Below, one piece after another: positions 20,400-29,570 of a DNA stretch of 64,000 nt. The stretch is from Biostraticola tofi. GTDB lineage: Bacteria; Pseudomonadota; Gammaproteobacteria; Enterobacterales; Enterobacteriaceae. Every line of letters begins with the position of its first letter. Position 1 is the first letter of the stretch. The notes under the pieces are model-generated. The model saw only the letters and a list, made by a program, of their open reading frames with translations, was not told the DNA's origin and searched no databases. The position numbers and the translations under genes are program-made. The stretch spans positions 62,001-126,000 of the forward strand of contig NZ_SMCR01000009.1 of the NCBI RefSeq assembly GCF_004343195.1, read 5' to 3'.

Positions 20400-21653
20400 A
20401 TGGCCAATCATCCCCATGAGTTAACCGATACCAGCCTGGACTCGTTCCTGGCCGACGCTCGGCTTCCGGTACTGATAGATCTTTGGGCGCCATGGTGCGT
20501 GCCCTGTCGCACCATGGCGCCGGTGATCGATAAATTGGCCAGAAACACCGTCGGCAAACTGCTGGTGGCCAAAATAGACGTCGAAAAATACCCCGCCGTA
20601 ATGGAACGCTATGCGGTGCGCGGTATTCCTACCCTGCTGCTGTTCCGTGACAATGCCGAGCCGGTTCGCCAGGTGGGCAGTCAATCACTGGGCCAACTGA
20701 ATAGCTGGCTGGGATCCCATCAGATTGATGTGGTTTCACAACCGCGGGTTGCGCAATCGGAAACGTTGGAATGGGGCAGTTTTTACGGCGATGACCTGCT
20801 GCAGGCATTTATCGGCCAGAGAATCGCCGACCATGCGAAAGCAGGCCGGCTCTCCATCGGGCTGGGCAGTTTCTGGATAGAGGGAAAAGGCACCACGTCC
20901 GCGGCCATGGTACACCAGCCGGACACCAATGCCTTTGAACGCATCACCGGCCTGCCGATTGCCCTGGCCCGCTTGATAGATCGCTGCGGCTACCTGACGG
21001 CGGACCAGGTCAGCGCCCTGTTTGCCGCCCTGCAGGCCGGCAAGGATTTTCGGCTGGTGCCGCTGCGGTTTATGCAGTGGTGGCTAGGAGCAAGCGCTAC
21101 CGCCTGGAACCAGCACCTGCGCGATCCACGGCTGGTACAGTTGCTGAACCAATGGCAGGCACTGTGCACCGCCAGGCTTAACGGCGATGAGGTCGGCGCC
21201 GAGGCCTGGTCAGACATCGGACAGCAGGTTTCGTTGCTGGGGCAAAACCTGCAGCAGTCCGGACGCCAACTGGAAAAAAATATCGCCGCCATGCTGGAGC
21301 AATTGTCCCCTCCCCCCGCCACCACCGATGACAGCAAATGGAGCACTATCGCACTCAACATCAATTGGGCCGAGTTCCAACTGCTGGAAATTCAGTCTGG
21401 CTGGAGTGATGAGGACCGGGCCACGCCTGATGCCCGTCTGGCCTGGTTCATGGAACAAGAACGGTTGAGTCCGAACGGTAAACTTACCCAGGATGAAATC
21501 TCCCGACTCAGAGAGGAATGGCAGTCGCTGAATCCGGAATTCATTGAAAAAGAACACGCTTTTCATCAAAGCATTGAGCAACTTGCCCGGCCGCGAAGCG
21601 CGCAGTGGCAGCAGACCCTCAATCGTCTGCTGGCCGATGCCCCGGATTTTTAA
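20400..21653 (+). CDS. Thioredoxin-domain protein fused to an uncharacterised C-terminal region
   Basis: The first 110 residues or so form a thioredoxin fold with active site WCVPC (Cys33, Cys36), the cis-proline loop GIPTLLLF and no signal peptide, so it is probably cytoplasmic. The remaining 300 residues or so are Trp- and Gln-rich and mostly helical by composition, and I cannot match them to a known domain. CVPC replaces the canonical CGPC. The protein is unlike CnoX (YbbN), whose extension is made of TPR-like repeats. The gene has a ribosome-binding site (AGGA) and sits between the ABC transporter and the TldE/TldD pair, suggesting it reduces or chaperones an imported, possibly disulfide-bearing substrate. 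Confidence 0.8.
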   Translation: MANHPHELTDTSLDSFLADARLPVLIDLWAPWCVPCRTMAPVIDKLARNTVGKLLVAKIDVEKYPAVMERYAVRGIPTLLLFRDNAEPVRQVGSQSLGQLNSWLGSHQIDVVSQPRVAQSETLEWGSFYGDDLLQAFIGQRIADHAKAGRLSIGLGSFWIEGKGTTSAAMVHQPDTNAFERITGLPIALARLIDRCGYLTADQVSALFAALQAGKDFRLVPLRFMQWWLGASATAWNQHLRDPRLVQLLNQWQALCTARLNGDEVGAEAWSDIGQQVSLLGQNLQQSGRQLEKNIAAMLEQLSPPPATTDDSKWSTIALNINWAEFQLLEIQSGWSDEDRATPDARLAWFMEQERLSPNGKLTQDEISRLREEWQSLNPEFIEKEHAFHQSIEQLARPRSAQWQQTLNRLLADAPDF

Positions 21654-21679
21654 CCTGTGCGTCTTTAAAGGAGGAAGCT

Positions 21680-23029
21680 ATGACCGATACGTTCGCGTAC
21701 AGCCAGCCGCAGTTGGCTGCACTGGCCAGCAGCGTCATTTCACTTGCCAGGGATGAAGGGGCTACCGATGCCCAGGTGGACTTTTCCCAAAGTAATGGGC
21801 TGCTGATAGAAATGCGTCAGGGCCGGGTACGGTCGCGCACCCGCGATGCCCAGTCAAGTATGTCGCTTACCGTTTACCGCGGCGATCATCAGGGCACTGC
21901 CCGCTCCACCGATTTCTCGCCGGCGCGCTTGCGGGAAACGGTACAGGCCGCCTGCCGTATTGCCAGCTATACCGGCGAAGATCAGTTTACCGGCCTGGCA
22001 GCGGTTGAATTCCTTTGCCAGGCACCGCAAGAGCTTGATTTGTGGCATCCGTGGGATGTAGATGAAGCTCGCGCCATCCATCTGGCCCAGCGTATCGAAA
22101 CGGGCATGAACCAGGCGGGCAGTAATGTCGAGAGCGACGGCGCCTGGGTCCGTTCCGGGCAATCCAGCTGGTTTTTAATGAACAGCCGTGGGTTTGCCCA
22201 GGGCGACCGGCAAACCGAACACCTTTTGAGCGCCAAAGCGCTGGCCACCAAGGACGGCCGCAGCCAACTGGCGTTCTGGAGCTCGCATTCCCATCGTGCG
22301 ACATCACTGATGACACCCGAAACCATTGGTCTGCAGGCCGGGAGCCGGGCGCTGGCGGCGCTTGATATCGCCCCGCTGAACGGCGGCAGGCGTTGTCCGG
22401 TGCTGTTTGATCCCGGCTGCGCCCTCACATTGCTTGAGCATCTGGTGCAGGCCACCAGCGGCGCGGCGCTGTATCACCGGAACAGTTTTCTCGCCGACCA
22501 GTTAGGCCAGCGTGTGTTCAGCAGCCACATCAGCATCGAAGAAGACCCTTTTGTGCCACAGGGCCTTGCCAGCCGATCATTTGATGGCGACGGCATTGCC
22601 GGTTCAGTCAGACGGATCGTTGACCAGGGGAACTTGGCCGCTTTTTTCCTCTCGGCCTACGCCGCCAGACGCCTTGGCATGGTGCCTACCGGCAGCGGCT
22701 GGGGCCCAGGCAATCTTTCCCTGCACAGCAGCCAAACCAAAGCAGGCGATGATTTTGCCGCCATGTTGAAAAAACTGGACACCGGCCTGCTGGTAACGCG
22801 TTTCACTGGTGGAGGCGCTCGATTGATAAACGGTGATTATTCACGCAGCCTGCAGGGATTCTGGGTAGAAAACGGCAAGCTATGCCATGCGGTCGATGGC
22901 GTAACCATAGCCGGCAACCTGAAGCAGATGTTCAACCAGATTGTTGCTGTCGGAGCTGACCGCTTTACCCAGGGCGCACTGACCAGCGGTTCAGTGTTAA
23001 TCGACAACCTGCAGGTGGCAGGGCGCTAA
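21680..23029 (+). CDS. TldE/PmbA-like protein (non-catalytic partner)
   Basis: This 449-residue member of the TldD/PmbA family lacks the HExxxH motif, as TldE (PmbA) does. Family features include VDFSQSNGLLIEMRQGRVRS, FDPGCALTLLEHLVQATSG, GLASRSFDGDG and VTRFTGGG. In E. coli, TldD-TldE form a heterodimeric zinc protease that matures microcin B17 and degrades the CcdA antitoxin. TldE supplies structure while TldD supplies the zinc site. The start at 21680 has an ideal AAAGGAGG site. A longer frame from 21605 lies inside the preceding gene. It is 17 bases from the TldD-like gene. The pair is separate from the usual chromosomal tldD and pmbA loci, so it is probably a dedicated paralog set. Confidence 0.9.
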   Translation: MTDTFAYSQPQLAALASSVISLARDEGATDAQVDFSQSNGLLIEMRQGRVRSRTRDAQSSMSLTVYRGDHQGTARSTDFSPARLRETVQAACRIASYTGEDQFTGLAAVEFLCQAPQELDLWHPWDVDEARAIHLAQRIETGMNQAGSNVESDGAWVRSGQSSWFLMNSRGFAQGDRQTEHLLSAKALATKDGRSQLAFWSSHSHRATSLMTPETIGLQAGSRALAALDIAPLNGGRRCPVLFDPGCALTLLEHLVQATSGAALYHRNSFLADQLGQRVFSSHISIEEDPFVPQGLASRSFDGDGIAGSVRRIVDQGNLAAFFLSAYAARRLGMVPTGSGWGPGNLSLHSSQTKAGDDFAAMLKKLDTGLLVTRFTGGGARLINGDYSRSLQGFWVENGKLCHAVDGVTIAGNLKQMFNQIVAVGADRFTQGALTSGSVLIDNLQVAGR

Positions 23030-23046
23030 GCCAGAGGAGTTTTATC

Positions 23047-24498
23047 ATGAGTGTAAAGGTCACATCCCCCCATCTGGCGCGGGTAAAGCAGCTGTTGCTG
23101 GAATCAAACAATCTCACCGATGACGGACTGCAGGATATCATGGGCTCGGTGCTGAGCCATCAGGTCGATTATGCCGATCTGTATATCCAGAGCCTGCGGC
23201 GTGAAAGCTGGTTTTTGGAAAACGGCGTGGTCAACTTTGGTTCTTTCGACGTTGACCAGGGCTTTGGTCTACGTGCGCTTGAGCATGACCAGACCGCCTT
23301 CGCCTTTTCCCAGCACATCGATCTGAAGCATTTGCAACATGCCGCCCGATCGGTGAAAACCATTGCTGCTCCAGGCAGGTCTCCGCTCGCCATTGGGTCG
23401 GCATGCTTCGCTGACCGGCGGCATTTTATCGCCGACGATCCAATACTTGCGCGGGATACAGAGCAAAAAATCACCCTGCTGCAAAAAATAAACCGGCTGA
23501 CCCGCGCCCAGGATCCCAGAGTGGTCCAGGTCACAGCGAGTCTGGAGTTAACCCACTCGGTGAACTATCTGCTGCGCCATGATTTGTACCAGGCGGCAGA
23601 TATCCGGCCGATGCTGGTGCTGCGCATCGGTGTAATAGTCGAACGAAATGGCGTCAAAGAATCAGCCAGTACCGGCATCGGCGGGCGCGGGGATTTTAAC
23701 CTGTTTAATGATGCCGCTTTACAGACGGCGGTGAGCGGCATGGTTAAATCGGCTCTGATTAATCTGGAAGCGATAGCCGCCCCTTCCGGCAGTATGCCCG
23801 TGGTCATCGCCGCCGGCTGGCCGGGCATGCTGCTGCATGAAGCCATGGGGCATGGCTTTGAAGGCGACTTTAACCGGCTGGGGACATCCGTCTATTCAGG
23901 TAAGTTGGGTGAACGCGTGGCTCAGCCAGGTATTACCATCGTCGATGACGGCACCCTGCCGGGACATCGGGGATCGCTGAACGTGGATGACGAAGGACAA
24001 CCGACCCAGTGCACGACGCTGATTGAAGACGGTATACTCAAAGGCTATATGCACGACAGCCTGAGTGCCCGCCTGATGGGATTGCCTCCCACCGGTAACG
24101 GCCGCCGTCAGTCATATGCCCATTTGCCGATGCCGCGTATGACCAATACTTTTATGCGTAACGGCAAGTATGATCCACAGGAAATCATCGGTTCAGTCAA
24201 AAACGGGTTATATCTGGCCGACCTGGGCAGTGGCCAGGTGGATATCGTTAGCGGGCAGTACAGTTTCCAGACCGCGCTGGCTTATATGATTGAAAACGGC
24301 AAAATCACCACCCCGGTCAAAGGTGCCACGCTTACCGGTAATGGGCCGGAAACGTTGCGCCAGATCAGCATGGCAGGCAATGACCTGGCCCTGGATCGCG
24401 GCGTTGCCGTATGTGGTAAAGCCGGGCAAAGTGTACCGGTATGCGTCGGTCAGCCTACCTTGAAAGTCGATAATCTGGTGGTAGGCGGCACTCGGTGA
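23047..24498 (+). CDS. TldD-like zinc metalloprotease
   Basis: The 483-residue product carries the TldD zinc motif HEAMGH (His264, Glu265, His269) within LLHEAMGHGFEGDFNRLGTS. C-terminal family segments include GSLNVDDEG and LADLGSGQVDIVSGQYSF. E. coli TldD (481 aa) has HEGVGH at the same place. With the TldE-like partner it should form a protease chamber that accepts only unfolded peptides. It ends the receptor-ABC-thioredoxin-TldE-TldD gene set and is followed by a strong hairpin. I infer that it trims or destroys the imported ligand. Alternatives are activating a precursor or degrading a local protein. Confidence 0.92.
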   Translation: MSVKVTSPHLARVKQLLLESNNLTDDGLQDIMGSVLSHQVDYADLYIQSLRRESWFLENGVVNFGSFDVDQGFGLRALEHDQTAFAFSQHIDLKHLQHAARSVKTIAAPGRSPLAIGSACFADRRHFIADDPILARDTEQKITLLQKINRLTRAQDPRVVQVTASLELTHSVNYLLRHDLYQAADIRPMLVLRIGVIVERNGVKESASTGIGGRGDFNLFNDAALQTAVSGMVKSALINLEAIAAPSGSMPVVIAAGWPGMLLHEAMGHGFEGDFNRLGTSVYSGKLGERVAQPGITIVDDGTLPGHRGSLNVDDEGQPTQCTTLIEDGILKGYMHDSLSARLMGLPPTGNGRRQSYAHLPMPRMTNTFMRNGKYDPQEIIGSVKNGLYLADLGSGQVDIVSGQYSFQTALAYMIENGKITTPVKGATLTGNGPETLRQISMAGNDLALDRGVAVCGKAGQSVPVCVGQPTLKVDNLVVGGTR

Positions 24499-24499
24499 A

Positions 24500-24538
24500 C
24501 CCTTTCAGCGGCTGACTGGATTGCAGCGGCTGAAAGGG
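24500..24538 (+). terminator. Long hairpin after the TldD-like gene
   Basis: A 15-bp stem with one mismatch (CCCTTTCAGCGGCTG and CAGCGGCTGAAAGGG) and a 9-base loop starts two bases after the stop. There is no clear T tract, so it may act as a 3' stabiliser or a Rho-assisted terminator. It separates this operon from the convergent wzt gene. Confidence 0.6.
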
Positions 24539-24563
24539 CTATTGCTCCATTAAGCTACCTACA

Positions 24564-25286
24564 TCAGGGTAACCGATCGATATCATCCTCATAAACGTCC
24601 CCATGCTCCAGTCGGAGCACCCGGTTACACAGCCGCTTGATAAGGCTGCGATCATGGGAGGCAAACACAAAGATATCCGAGCCGGCAATCCAGTCCTGCA
24701 TCCGGGCCTCGGCTTTCTTCTGGAATAGGTCATCGCCGGTACCGAACATTTCGTCTATCAGCAGGATATCGGGCCTGACCGAGGTGGCGACAGCAAACAT
24801 CAGCCGCATGGTCATGCCCGATGAATAGGTACGCACCGGCAATACCAGAAAATCGCCCAGTTCACTGAAATCCTCTATATCCGGCACTTTTGCCTTGGCA
24901 TCGGCGAGGGAATTACCCATCAGTAACAGCATCCGTAGTATATTTTCATAGCCGGACAATTCCGGATCCATCCCGGCACCCAGTTCAAAAACCGTCGCCA
25001 CCGATCCACTGCGTTGAATGTTGCCGGCGGTGGCGGCATAGATGCCGGCCATGGTCCGCAACAGGGTGCTTTTGCCCGCGCCATTATGCCCGACCAGACC
25101 CACAGCATCGCCACTGTGCAGCGCGAAGCTGATATTGTTTAATGCAGTGATGGTAACGATGGTACCGGTCTGCCCGCCTATACGCCCGCCGGTGCCGATG
25201 CGTACCAGTTGGTTGCGCAAGGATTGCGAGTGCGCATTATAAATAGGATATGTCACCGTCACATTCTCAAAGATAAGCGTTGCCAT
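24564..25286 (-). CDS. wzt: O-antigen ABC transporter ATP-binding protein Wzt (short form)
   Basis: Wzt energises export of a finished O-polysaccharide across the inner membrane. The 240-residue protein has Walker A GHNGAGKST, signature YSSGM and Walker B ILLIDEMFGTGD, and the N-terminal TYPIYNAHSQSLRN typical of polysaccharide exporters. It lacks the C-terminal carbohydrate-binding domain of E. coli O8/O9 Wzt, so chain termination must use another mechanism, as in Klebsiella O1/O2-type systems. The frame extends to 25349, but the family start MATLIFENV is at 25286, two bases from the wzm stop. Confidence 0.94.
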   Translation of the reverse strand: MATLIFENVTVTYPIYNAHSQSLRNQLVRIGTGGRIGGQTGTIVTITALNNISFALHSGDAVGLVGHNGAGKSTLLRTMAGIYAATAGNIQRSGSVATVFELGAGMDPELSGYENILRMLLLMGNSLADAKAKVPDIEDFSELGDFLVLPVRTYSSGMTMRLMFAVATSVRPDILLIDEMFGTGDDLFQKKAEARMQDWIAGSDIFVFASHDRSLIKRLCNRVLRLEHGDVYEDDIDRLP

Positions 25287-25288
25287 GA

Positions 25289-26077
25289 TTAAATCCAGAA
25301 TGCCAGACGACCTGCATGACGACTGAACAGGGCCAGGGTGAAGATCCAACCGGCTATCGCCATTGCCAGTGTGACTTGATAGACAAAGGGATCCGGCACC
25401 ACACCGAATATCGGATCACGCACCAGAGTAATAAAATAAGTAAAGGGATTCAGCCAGATAATTGCCTGATTTACGCCAGCATGGCCCGCTTTATAAATCA
25501 CTGGCGTCAAAAAAAATATAATAGGCATCAGCGACTGGACAATCTGCTCCACATCTCTGAATCGGGCACCAATAAGCCCCAGGACCACTGATATCCACAG
25601 TAGATTGATTAATACGATTGCCAGCCCGACCACCGCCAGCAGACTCACCCAGCCGACAGGCTGAGGATAAACACAGAGCACGCCGACCAGCACCAGCAGA
25701 TTATGTGCCAGAGTGATCGATTGACGCGCCATCAGTTGCAGAGGATGAATAAAATAGGGCAGTTGTAGATTGCGGATGATTTGCGACTGTCTGACGAAAA
25801 CGGCGGTGCTTTCAGTCACGCAGCCGGAGATAAACTGCCACAGAATCAATCCTACCGTCAGCGAAGGGATAAGCTGGCTGCGTTGCTGGTTCAGCAGTTG
25901 GCTCCAGACCAGACCCAAACCCACCACACCAATAGCCGCGCCCAGGGTAAGCCATAAAGGCCCCAGCATACTGCGTTTATATCTGGCCTTGGTATCACTG
26001 TATGCCAGATGAAAAATCATCGGCAGATGGTGATGCAAGGTCTGTTTCACATCTTTAAAAGCACGATACATGGCCAC
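25289..26077 (-). CDS. wzm: O-antigen ABC transporter permease Wzm
   Basis: The 262-residue ABC-2 type permease has an N-terminal amphipathic stretch ([21 protein letters not shown]) followed by six hydrophobic segments. It includes the typical [23 protein letters not shown] and [15 protein letters not shown] blocks. Wzm dimers form the channel for lipid-linked O-antigen, with Wzt as motor. It is the first gene of the wzm-wzt unit and is divergent from the glycosyltransferase genes across a 470-base AT-rich gap. The gene order and sizes match ABC-dependent O-antigen clusters. Confidence 0.94.
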   Translation of the reverse strand: MAMYRAFKDVKQTLHHHLPMIFHLAYSDTKARYKRSMLGPLWLTLGAAIGVVGLGLVWSQLLNQQRSQLIPSLTVGLILWQFISGCVTESTAVFVRQSQIIRNLQLPYFIHPLQLMARQSITLAHNLLVLVGVLCVYPQPVGWVSLLAVVGLAIVLINLLWISVVLGLIGARFRDVEQIVQSLMPIIFFLTPVIYKAGHAGVNQAIIWLNPFTYFITLVRDPIFGVVPDPFVYQVTLAMAIAGWIFTLALFSRHAGRLAFWI

Positions 26078-26546
26078 AGCTGCTCTTATTAATGAAAAAT
26101 GACTGTCAAAATTCCCGGCATTTTTGACTGACTATTGTTCTTTGCTCACTTTCAGAATACTTGGTTTTTTTTCATTTAATCTCGCGAAGGCATTTACTTG
26201 GTAAATAAATCAATCGCCGAATTTAACGTGATTGATTCATATTAATACGGATGGATTGGGAAAGTATAAACAATCGCTCATAATAACTTTTCTTATTTAG
26301 CCTCATATTACCTTATCGCAATGAAATTCACGATTTTAGATACTGAAATATTTATTTCACCGAGCAAGATCAAGTTAATTAGTTAATAATTTTATAAACA
26401 CTCATGAGTATTACGTTCTGATCTAGTATGAGCTTTTACTGTAAGTATACTGACTCGGACGCCGTGATGAAACAGCGCCATAATACAGGCGTCATATTCC
26501 GTCATGGGTTGAATTCGAGATGATTTTCTGCCAGTGGGGGAATGAA
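26078..26546. promoter_or_regulatory. AT-rich divergent intergenic region of the O-antigen cluster
   Basis: This stretch of about 470 bases separates wzm from the first glycosyltransferase. It is markedly AT-rich and has no credible ORF. It must hold divergent promoters. I looked for the ops element (GGCGGTAGC) of JUMPstart leaders and did not find it on either strand. Confidence 0.5.
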
Positions 26547-27494
26547 GTGAATACAATACGCCACAGCGAGCAATCACCCATCAGGGTCGCTATTTTAATG
26601 GGTACTTACAATGCCCAAGATTATCTGTCTCATCAGTTGGAATCGATAGCCGGCCAGAGCTGCATCGAGTGGACCGTATGGATCTCCGATGACGGCTCCC
26701 AAGATGACAGCCTGCCGCTTATTGCGTCATTTCAACAAAAATGGGGAACCCAGCGGCTCAAACTGGTATCCGGACCGGGACAGGGGTTTGCCGCTAATTT
26801 TATGTCCCTAGTGTTTAATACTGATATCCAAGCCGAATATTATGCTTTTGCCGATCAGGATGACATCTGGGAACCCAATAAACTCTCCCGCGCCCTGTCG
26901 CTTATACAACAAACAGCCGCGGATCATCCGGCGATGTATTGCTCCAGAACCCGTATAGTAGACCAGTGGGACAGAGAACTGGGTTTTTCTCCGTTGTTTA
27001 CCAGGCCGCCCAGTTTTGCGAATGCCCTTATACAAAGCCTGGGCGGTGCAAATACCATGATCTTCAATCATGCGGCACGGCGACTGCTGGTCGAGGCCGG
27101 GCAGGTGAACATCATTTCTCATGATTGGTGGGCCTATCTTGTTATTGCCGGTTGCGGCGGAGATATCATCTACGATGAATATCCATCAGTACGTTATCGG
27201 CAACATGCCCGAAATGTCGTCGGCACCAATACTGGCCTACGCAATAAATGGGTGAGACTTCGTAAACTCTGGCAAGGGGAATTCAGGAATTGGATCGATT
27301 GCAACATTACAGCGCTGAATAGACTCAGTAATCGGTTAAAGCCGGAAAACCGGCGATTGCTCCATACTTTTACCGCCGCACGCAATGCCTGGCTGCTTCC
27401 TCGTCTTATGGTACTAAGCCAGTCCGGGATCTATCGACAGACGCTGTTAGGCAATCTGGGCCTGCTGTTCGCCGCATTATTCAAGAAGATTTAA
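26547..27494 (+). CDS. Glycosyltransferase family 2, probable rhamnosyltransferase
   Basis: The roughly 315-residue GT-A enzyme has VAILMGTYNAQDYL, ISDDGSQDDS, the DXD-type metal motif FADQDDIW, and the HDWWAYL acceptor-side segment. These resemble O-antigen rhamnosyltransferases of the RfbF/WbbL type. It acts in the cytoplasm, extending the lipid-linked O-chain. The GTG at 26547 has a GGGGGA site five bases upstream, while the frame is open to an ATG at 26520 without one. The stop is four bases before rfbB, which makes dTDP-rhamnose precursors, so a rhamnose donor is likely but not proven. Confidence 0.85.
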   Translation: MNTIRHSEQSPIRVAILMGTYNAQDYLSHQLESIAGQSCIEWTVWISDDGSQDDSLPLIASFQQKWGTQRLKLVSGPGQGFAANFMSLVFNTDIQAEYYAFADQDDIWEPNKLSRALSLIQQTAADHPAMYCSRTRIVDQWDRELGFSPLFTRPPSFANALIQSLGGANTMIFNHAARRLLVEAGQVNIISHDWWAYLVIAGCGGDIIYDEYPSVRYRQHARNVVGTNTGLRNKWVRLRKLWQGEFRNWIDCNITALNRLSNRLKPENRRLLHTFTAARNAWLLPRLMVLSQSGIYRQTLLGNLGLLFAALFKKI

Positions 27495-27498
27495 CCAT

Positions 27499-28557
27499 AT
27501 GACCATATTAGTCACCGGCGGAGCCGGCTTTATAGGCAGTAATTTCATCCTGCACTGGTTTGAGCAAATGGACGAAACCATTGTTAATCTTGATAAACTC
27601 ACCTATGCCGGCAATATGACAAACCTGGCGTCCCTCTCCACCGATGGCCGCCATCAGTTCGTTCAGGGAGATATTGGCGACCGGGCGTTACTGGGTACGC
27701 TTCTGGCACGCTATCAGCCCCGGGCGATCATCAACTTTGCGGCAGAAAGCCATGTTGACCGATCAATTCTCAATCCCGCCCCCTTTATACAAACTAACAT
27801 TCTCGGCGTATTCAACCTGCTCGAAACGGTGCGTGAGTATTGGCAGGCGGCCGCTGAACCACTGCGTGCATCGTTTCGTTTTTTACAGGTTTCGACAGAT
27901 GAAGTCTTCGGCTCTCTGGCGGCGGACGCCCCCCCCGCCAAAGAGGATAATCGCTATGCGCCCAATAGCCCTTATTCGGCCAGTAAGGCCTCGGGTGATC
28001 ATCTGGTGCGGGCGTATTGCAGGACTTATGGCATACCGGTGCTGACGTCTCATTGCTCTAATAACTATGGGCCTTACCATTTCCCGGAAAAGCTTATTCC
28101 GCTGACCATTCATAATGCCCTGGCCGGTAAAGCCCTGCCGGTATATGGCGACGGACAGCAAATCCGCGACTGGCTATATGTAAAAGACCATTGTCAGGCT
28201 CTGCAAGCGATTCTGTCATCAGGTAAAGCAGGCAAAACTTACAATATCAGCGGGAAAAATGAAAAAACCAATATTGAAGTGGTCCGCCTGGTCTGCTCCC
28301 TGCTGGACCGATTGAGACCCCGATCTGACGGTCAGTCTTACGCCGGGCAGATTCGCTTTATCCCTGACCGACCGGGGCATGACATACGCTACGCCTTGGA
28401 CGCTAGCCGACTGGAGAGAGAATTAGGCTGGCTGCCCGCTGAAACCTTTGAATCAGGAATGAATAAAACGGTGGACTGGTATCTGGGTAATGCCCAATGG
28501 GTCAAACAAGTGACAAACGGCAGCTATGTTGACTGGCTGGAAGCACAATATCATTAG
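27499..28557 (+). CDS. rfbB: dTDP-glucose 4,6-dehydratase
   Basis: RfbB (RmlB) converts dTDP-glucose to dTDP-4-keto-6-deoxyglucose, the second step to dTDP-L-rhamnose. The 352-residue SDR enzyme shows the NAD-binding GGAGFIGSN, the VSTDEVFGSL segment with catalytic Asp-Glu, the YSASKASGDH active-site Tyr-Lys, and RDWLYVKDHC. It sits between two glycosyltransferase genes, apart from rfbA-rfbC-rfbD, which lie in a convergent operon 2.3 kb away. The full pathway is therefore present but split. Confidence 0.97.
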   Translation: MTILVTGGAGFIGSNFILHWFEQMDETIVNLDKLTYAGNMTNLASLSTDGRHQFVQGDIGDRALLGTLLARYQPRAIINFAAESHVDRSILNPAPFIQTNILGVFNLLETVREYWQAAAEPLRASFRFLQVSTDEVFGSLAADAPPAKEDNRYAPNSPYSASKASGDHLVRAYCRTYGIPVLTSHCSNNYGPYHFPEKLIPLTIHNALAGKALPVYGDGQQIRDWLYVKDHCQALQAILSSGKAGKTYNISGKNEKTNIEVVRLVCSLLDRLRPRSDGQSYAGQIRFIPDRPGHDIRYALDASRLERELGWLPAETFESGMNKTVDWYLGNAQWVKQVTNGSYVDWLEAQYH

Positions 28558-28608
28558 CCGGTAGGCGCAAGCATGCTTATTAAAGCCCAGTCTGCGGCAG
28601 GAGGTATG

Positions 28609-29550
28609 ATGGAGAAGTCTATACCGCACGTGTGTGCCATTATCGTCACATTTAATCCTGAGATTTATAGGGTGGAAAAAGTTATCGGATCCCTCAGCCG
28701 TCAGGTGGCAGACATCATTATCATCGACAACGCATCCGATACCGGACGTCAGGCCGCTCTGATTCAGCTGACAGAGGCAGATGATCATCGCCATCTTTTC
28801 ATTATGGGTGAAAATCAGGGTATCGCGGCAGCCCAGAATGCCGGCATCCGGATCTCTTGGCTATTAAACGCCTCCCACGTCCTGTTGCTTGATCATGACA
28901 GTCTGCCGGCTGATGACATGGTCAAACAATTACTGCTGGTCGAGTCCAGACAACTGATGTTACATCAGCAGGTGGGCGCCGTGGGCCCAAGCTGCATCGA
29001 CCGTCGCACGCTCACCCGTTCTGGATTTGTCAGCAAGCGGGGTATTTTAATCAGGCGCGAGTTTCCCGGCCCGGCGGCCGACTGCATAGAAACAGATTTT
29101 CTGATTGCGTCGGGAATGCTCATCCGCTGCCGAGTGCTCAAAGATGTCGGGCTGATGAGGGATGAGCTGTTTATTGATCAGGTGGATACGGAGTGGTGTT
29201 TTCGCGCCGCCAGCCGGGGATATCATCTGTACGGCGCCAGCAAGGCCTGCCTCATTCACTGTCTGGGTGATTCTATTATTCGTATCTGGCTGGGCCGCTG
29301 GCGTGAAGTTCCGGCACACAGCCCGCAGCGAAACTATTTTATATTCCGTAATACCCTGCTGCTGCTAGGCTGCACGCCGATGAGCCTGACATGGCGCTTG
29401 GCACATATTTATCGGCTAATGATATTTTTTCTTTTTTTTACGCTGCTGGCGGCGCCCAGATGGCAACGGATGAAAATGATGCTGCTGGGCGTTCGCGATG
29501 GGTTCAAAGCAGGCCGGATGCCGACATCCAACAGCAAAAGCTCTGATTAG
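28609..29550 (+). CDS. Glycosyltransferase family 2, rhamnosyltransferase-like
   Basis: This product of about 313 residues begins VCAIIVTFNPEI and has IIIIDNASDTG, NQGIAAAQNAGI, LLLDHDS and the conserved FIDQVDTEWCFRAASRGY block found in bacterial rhamnosyltransferases (RfbN/WbbL-like). A basic, hydrophobic C terminus (LMIFFLFFTLLAA) suggests membrane association. The ATG at 28609 follows AGGAGG closely, and an upstream ATG at 28573 is also possible. It is the last gene of the plus-strand O-antigen operon and converges on the WsaF-like gene. Confidence 0.87.
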   Translation: MEKSIPHVCAIIVTFNPEIYRVEKVIGSLSRQVADIIIIDNASDTGRQAALIQLTEADDHRHLFIMGENQGIAAAQNAGIRISWLLNASHVLLLDHDSLPADDMVKQLLLVESRQLMLHQQVGAVGPSCIDRRTLTRSGFVSKRGILIRREFPGPAADCIETDFLIASGMLIRCRVLKDVGLMRDELFIDQVDTEWCFRAASRGYHLYGASKACLIHCLGDSIIRIWLGRWREVPAHSPQRNYFIFRNTLLLLGCTPMSLTWRLAHIYRLMIFFLFFTLLAAPRWQRMKMMLLGVRDGFKAGRMPTSNSKSSD

Positions 29551-29570
29551 CGATTATCAACTGCTTCATC

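Noticed and set aside
26078-26546. JUMPstart/ops element upstream of O-antigen genes
   Set aside because: The GGCGGTAGC core is absent on both strands in this gap and in the rfbA-synthase gap.
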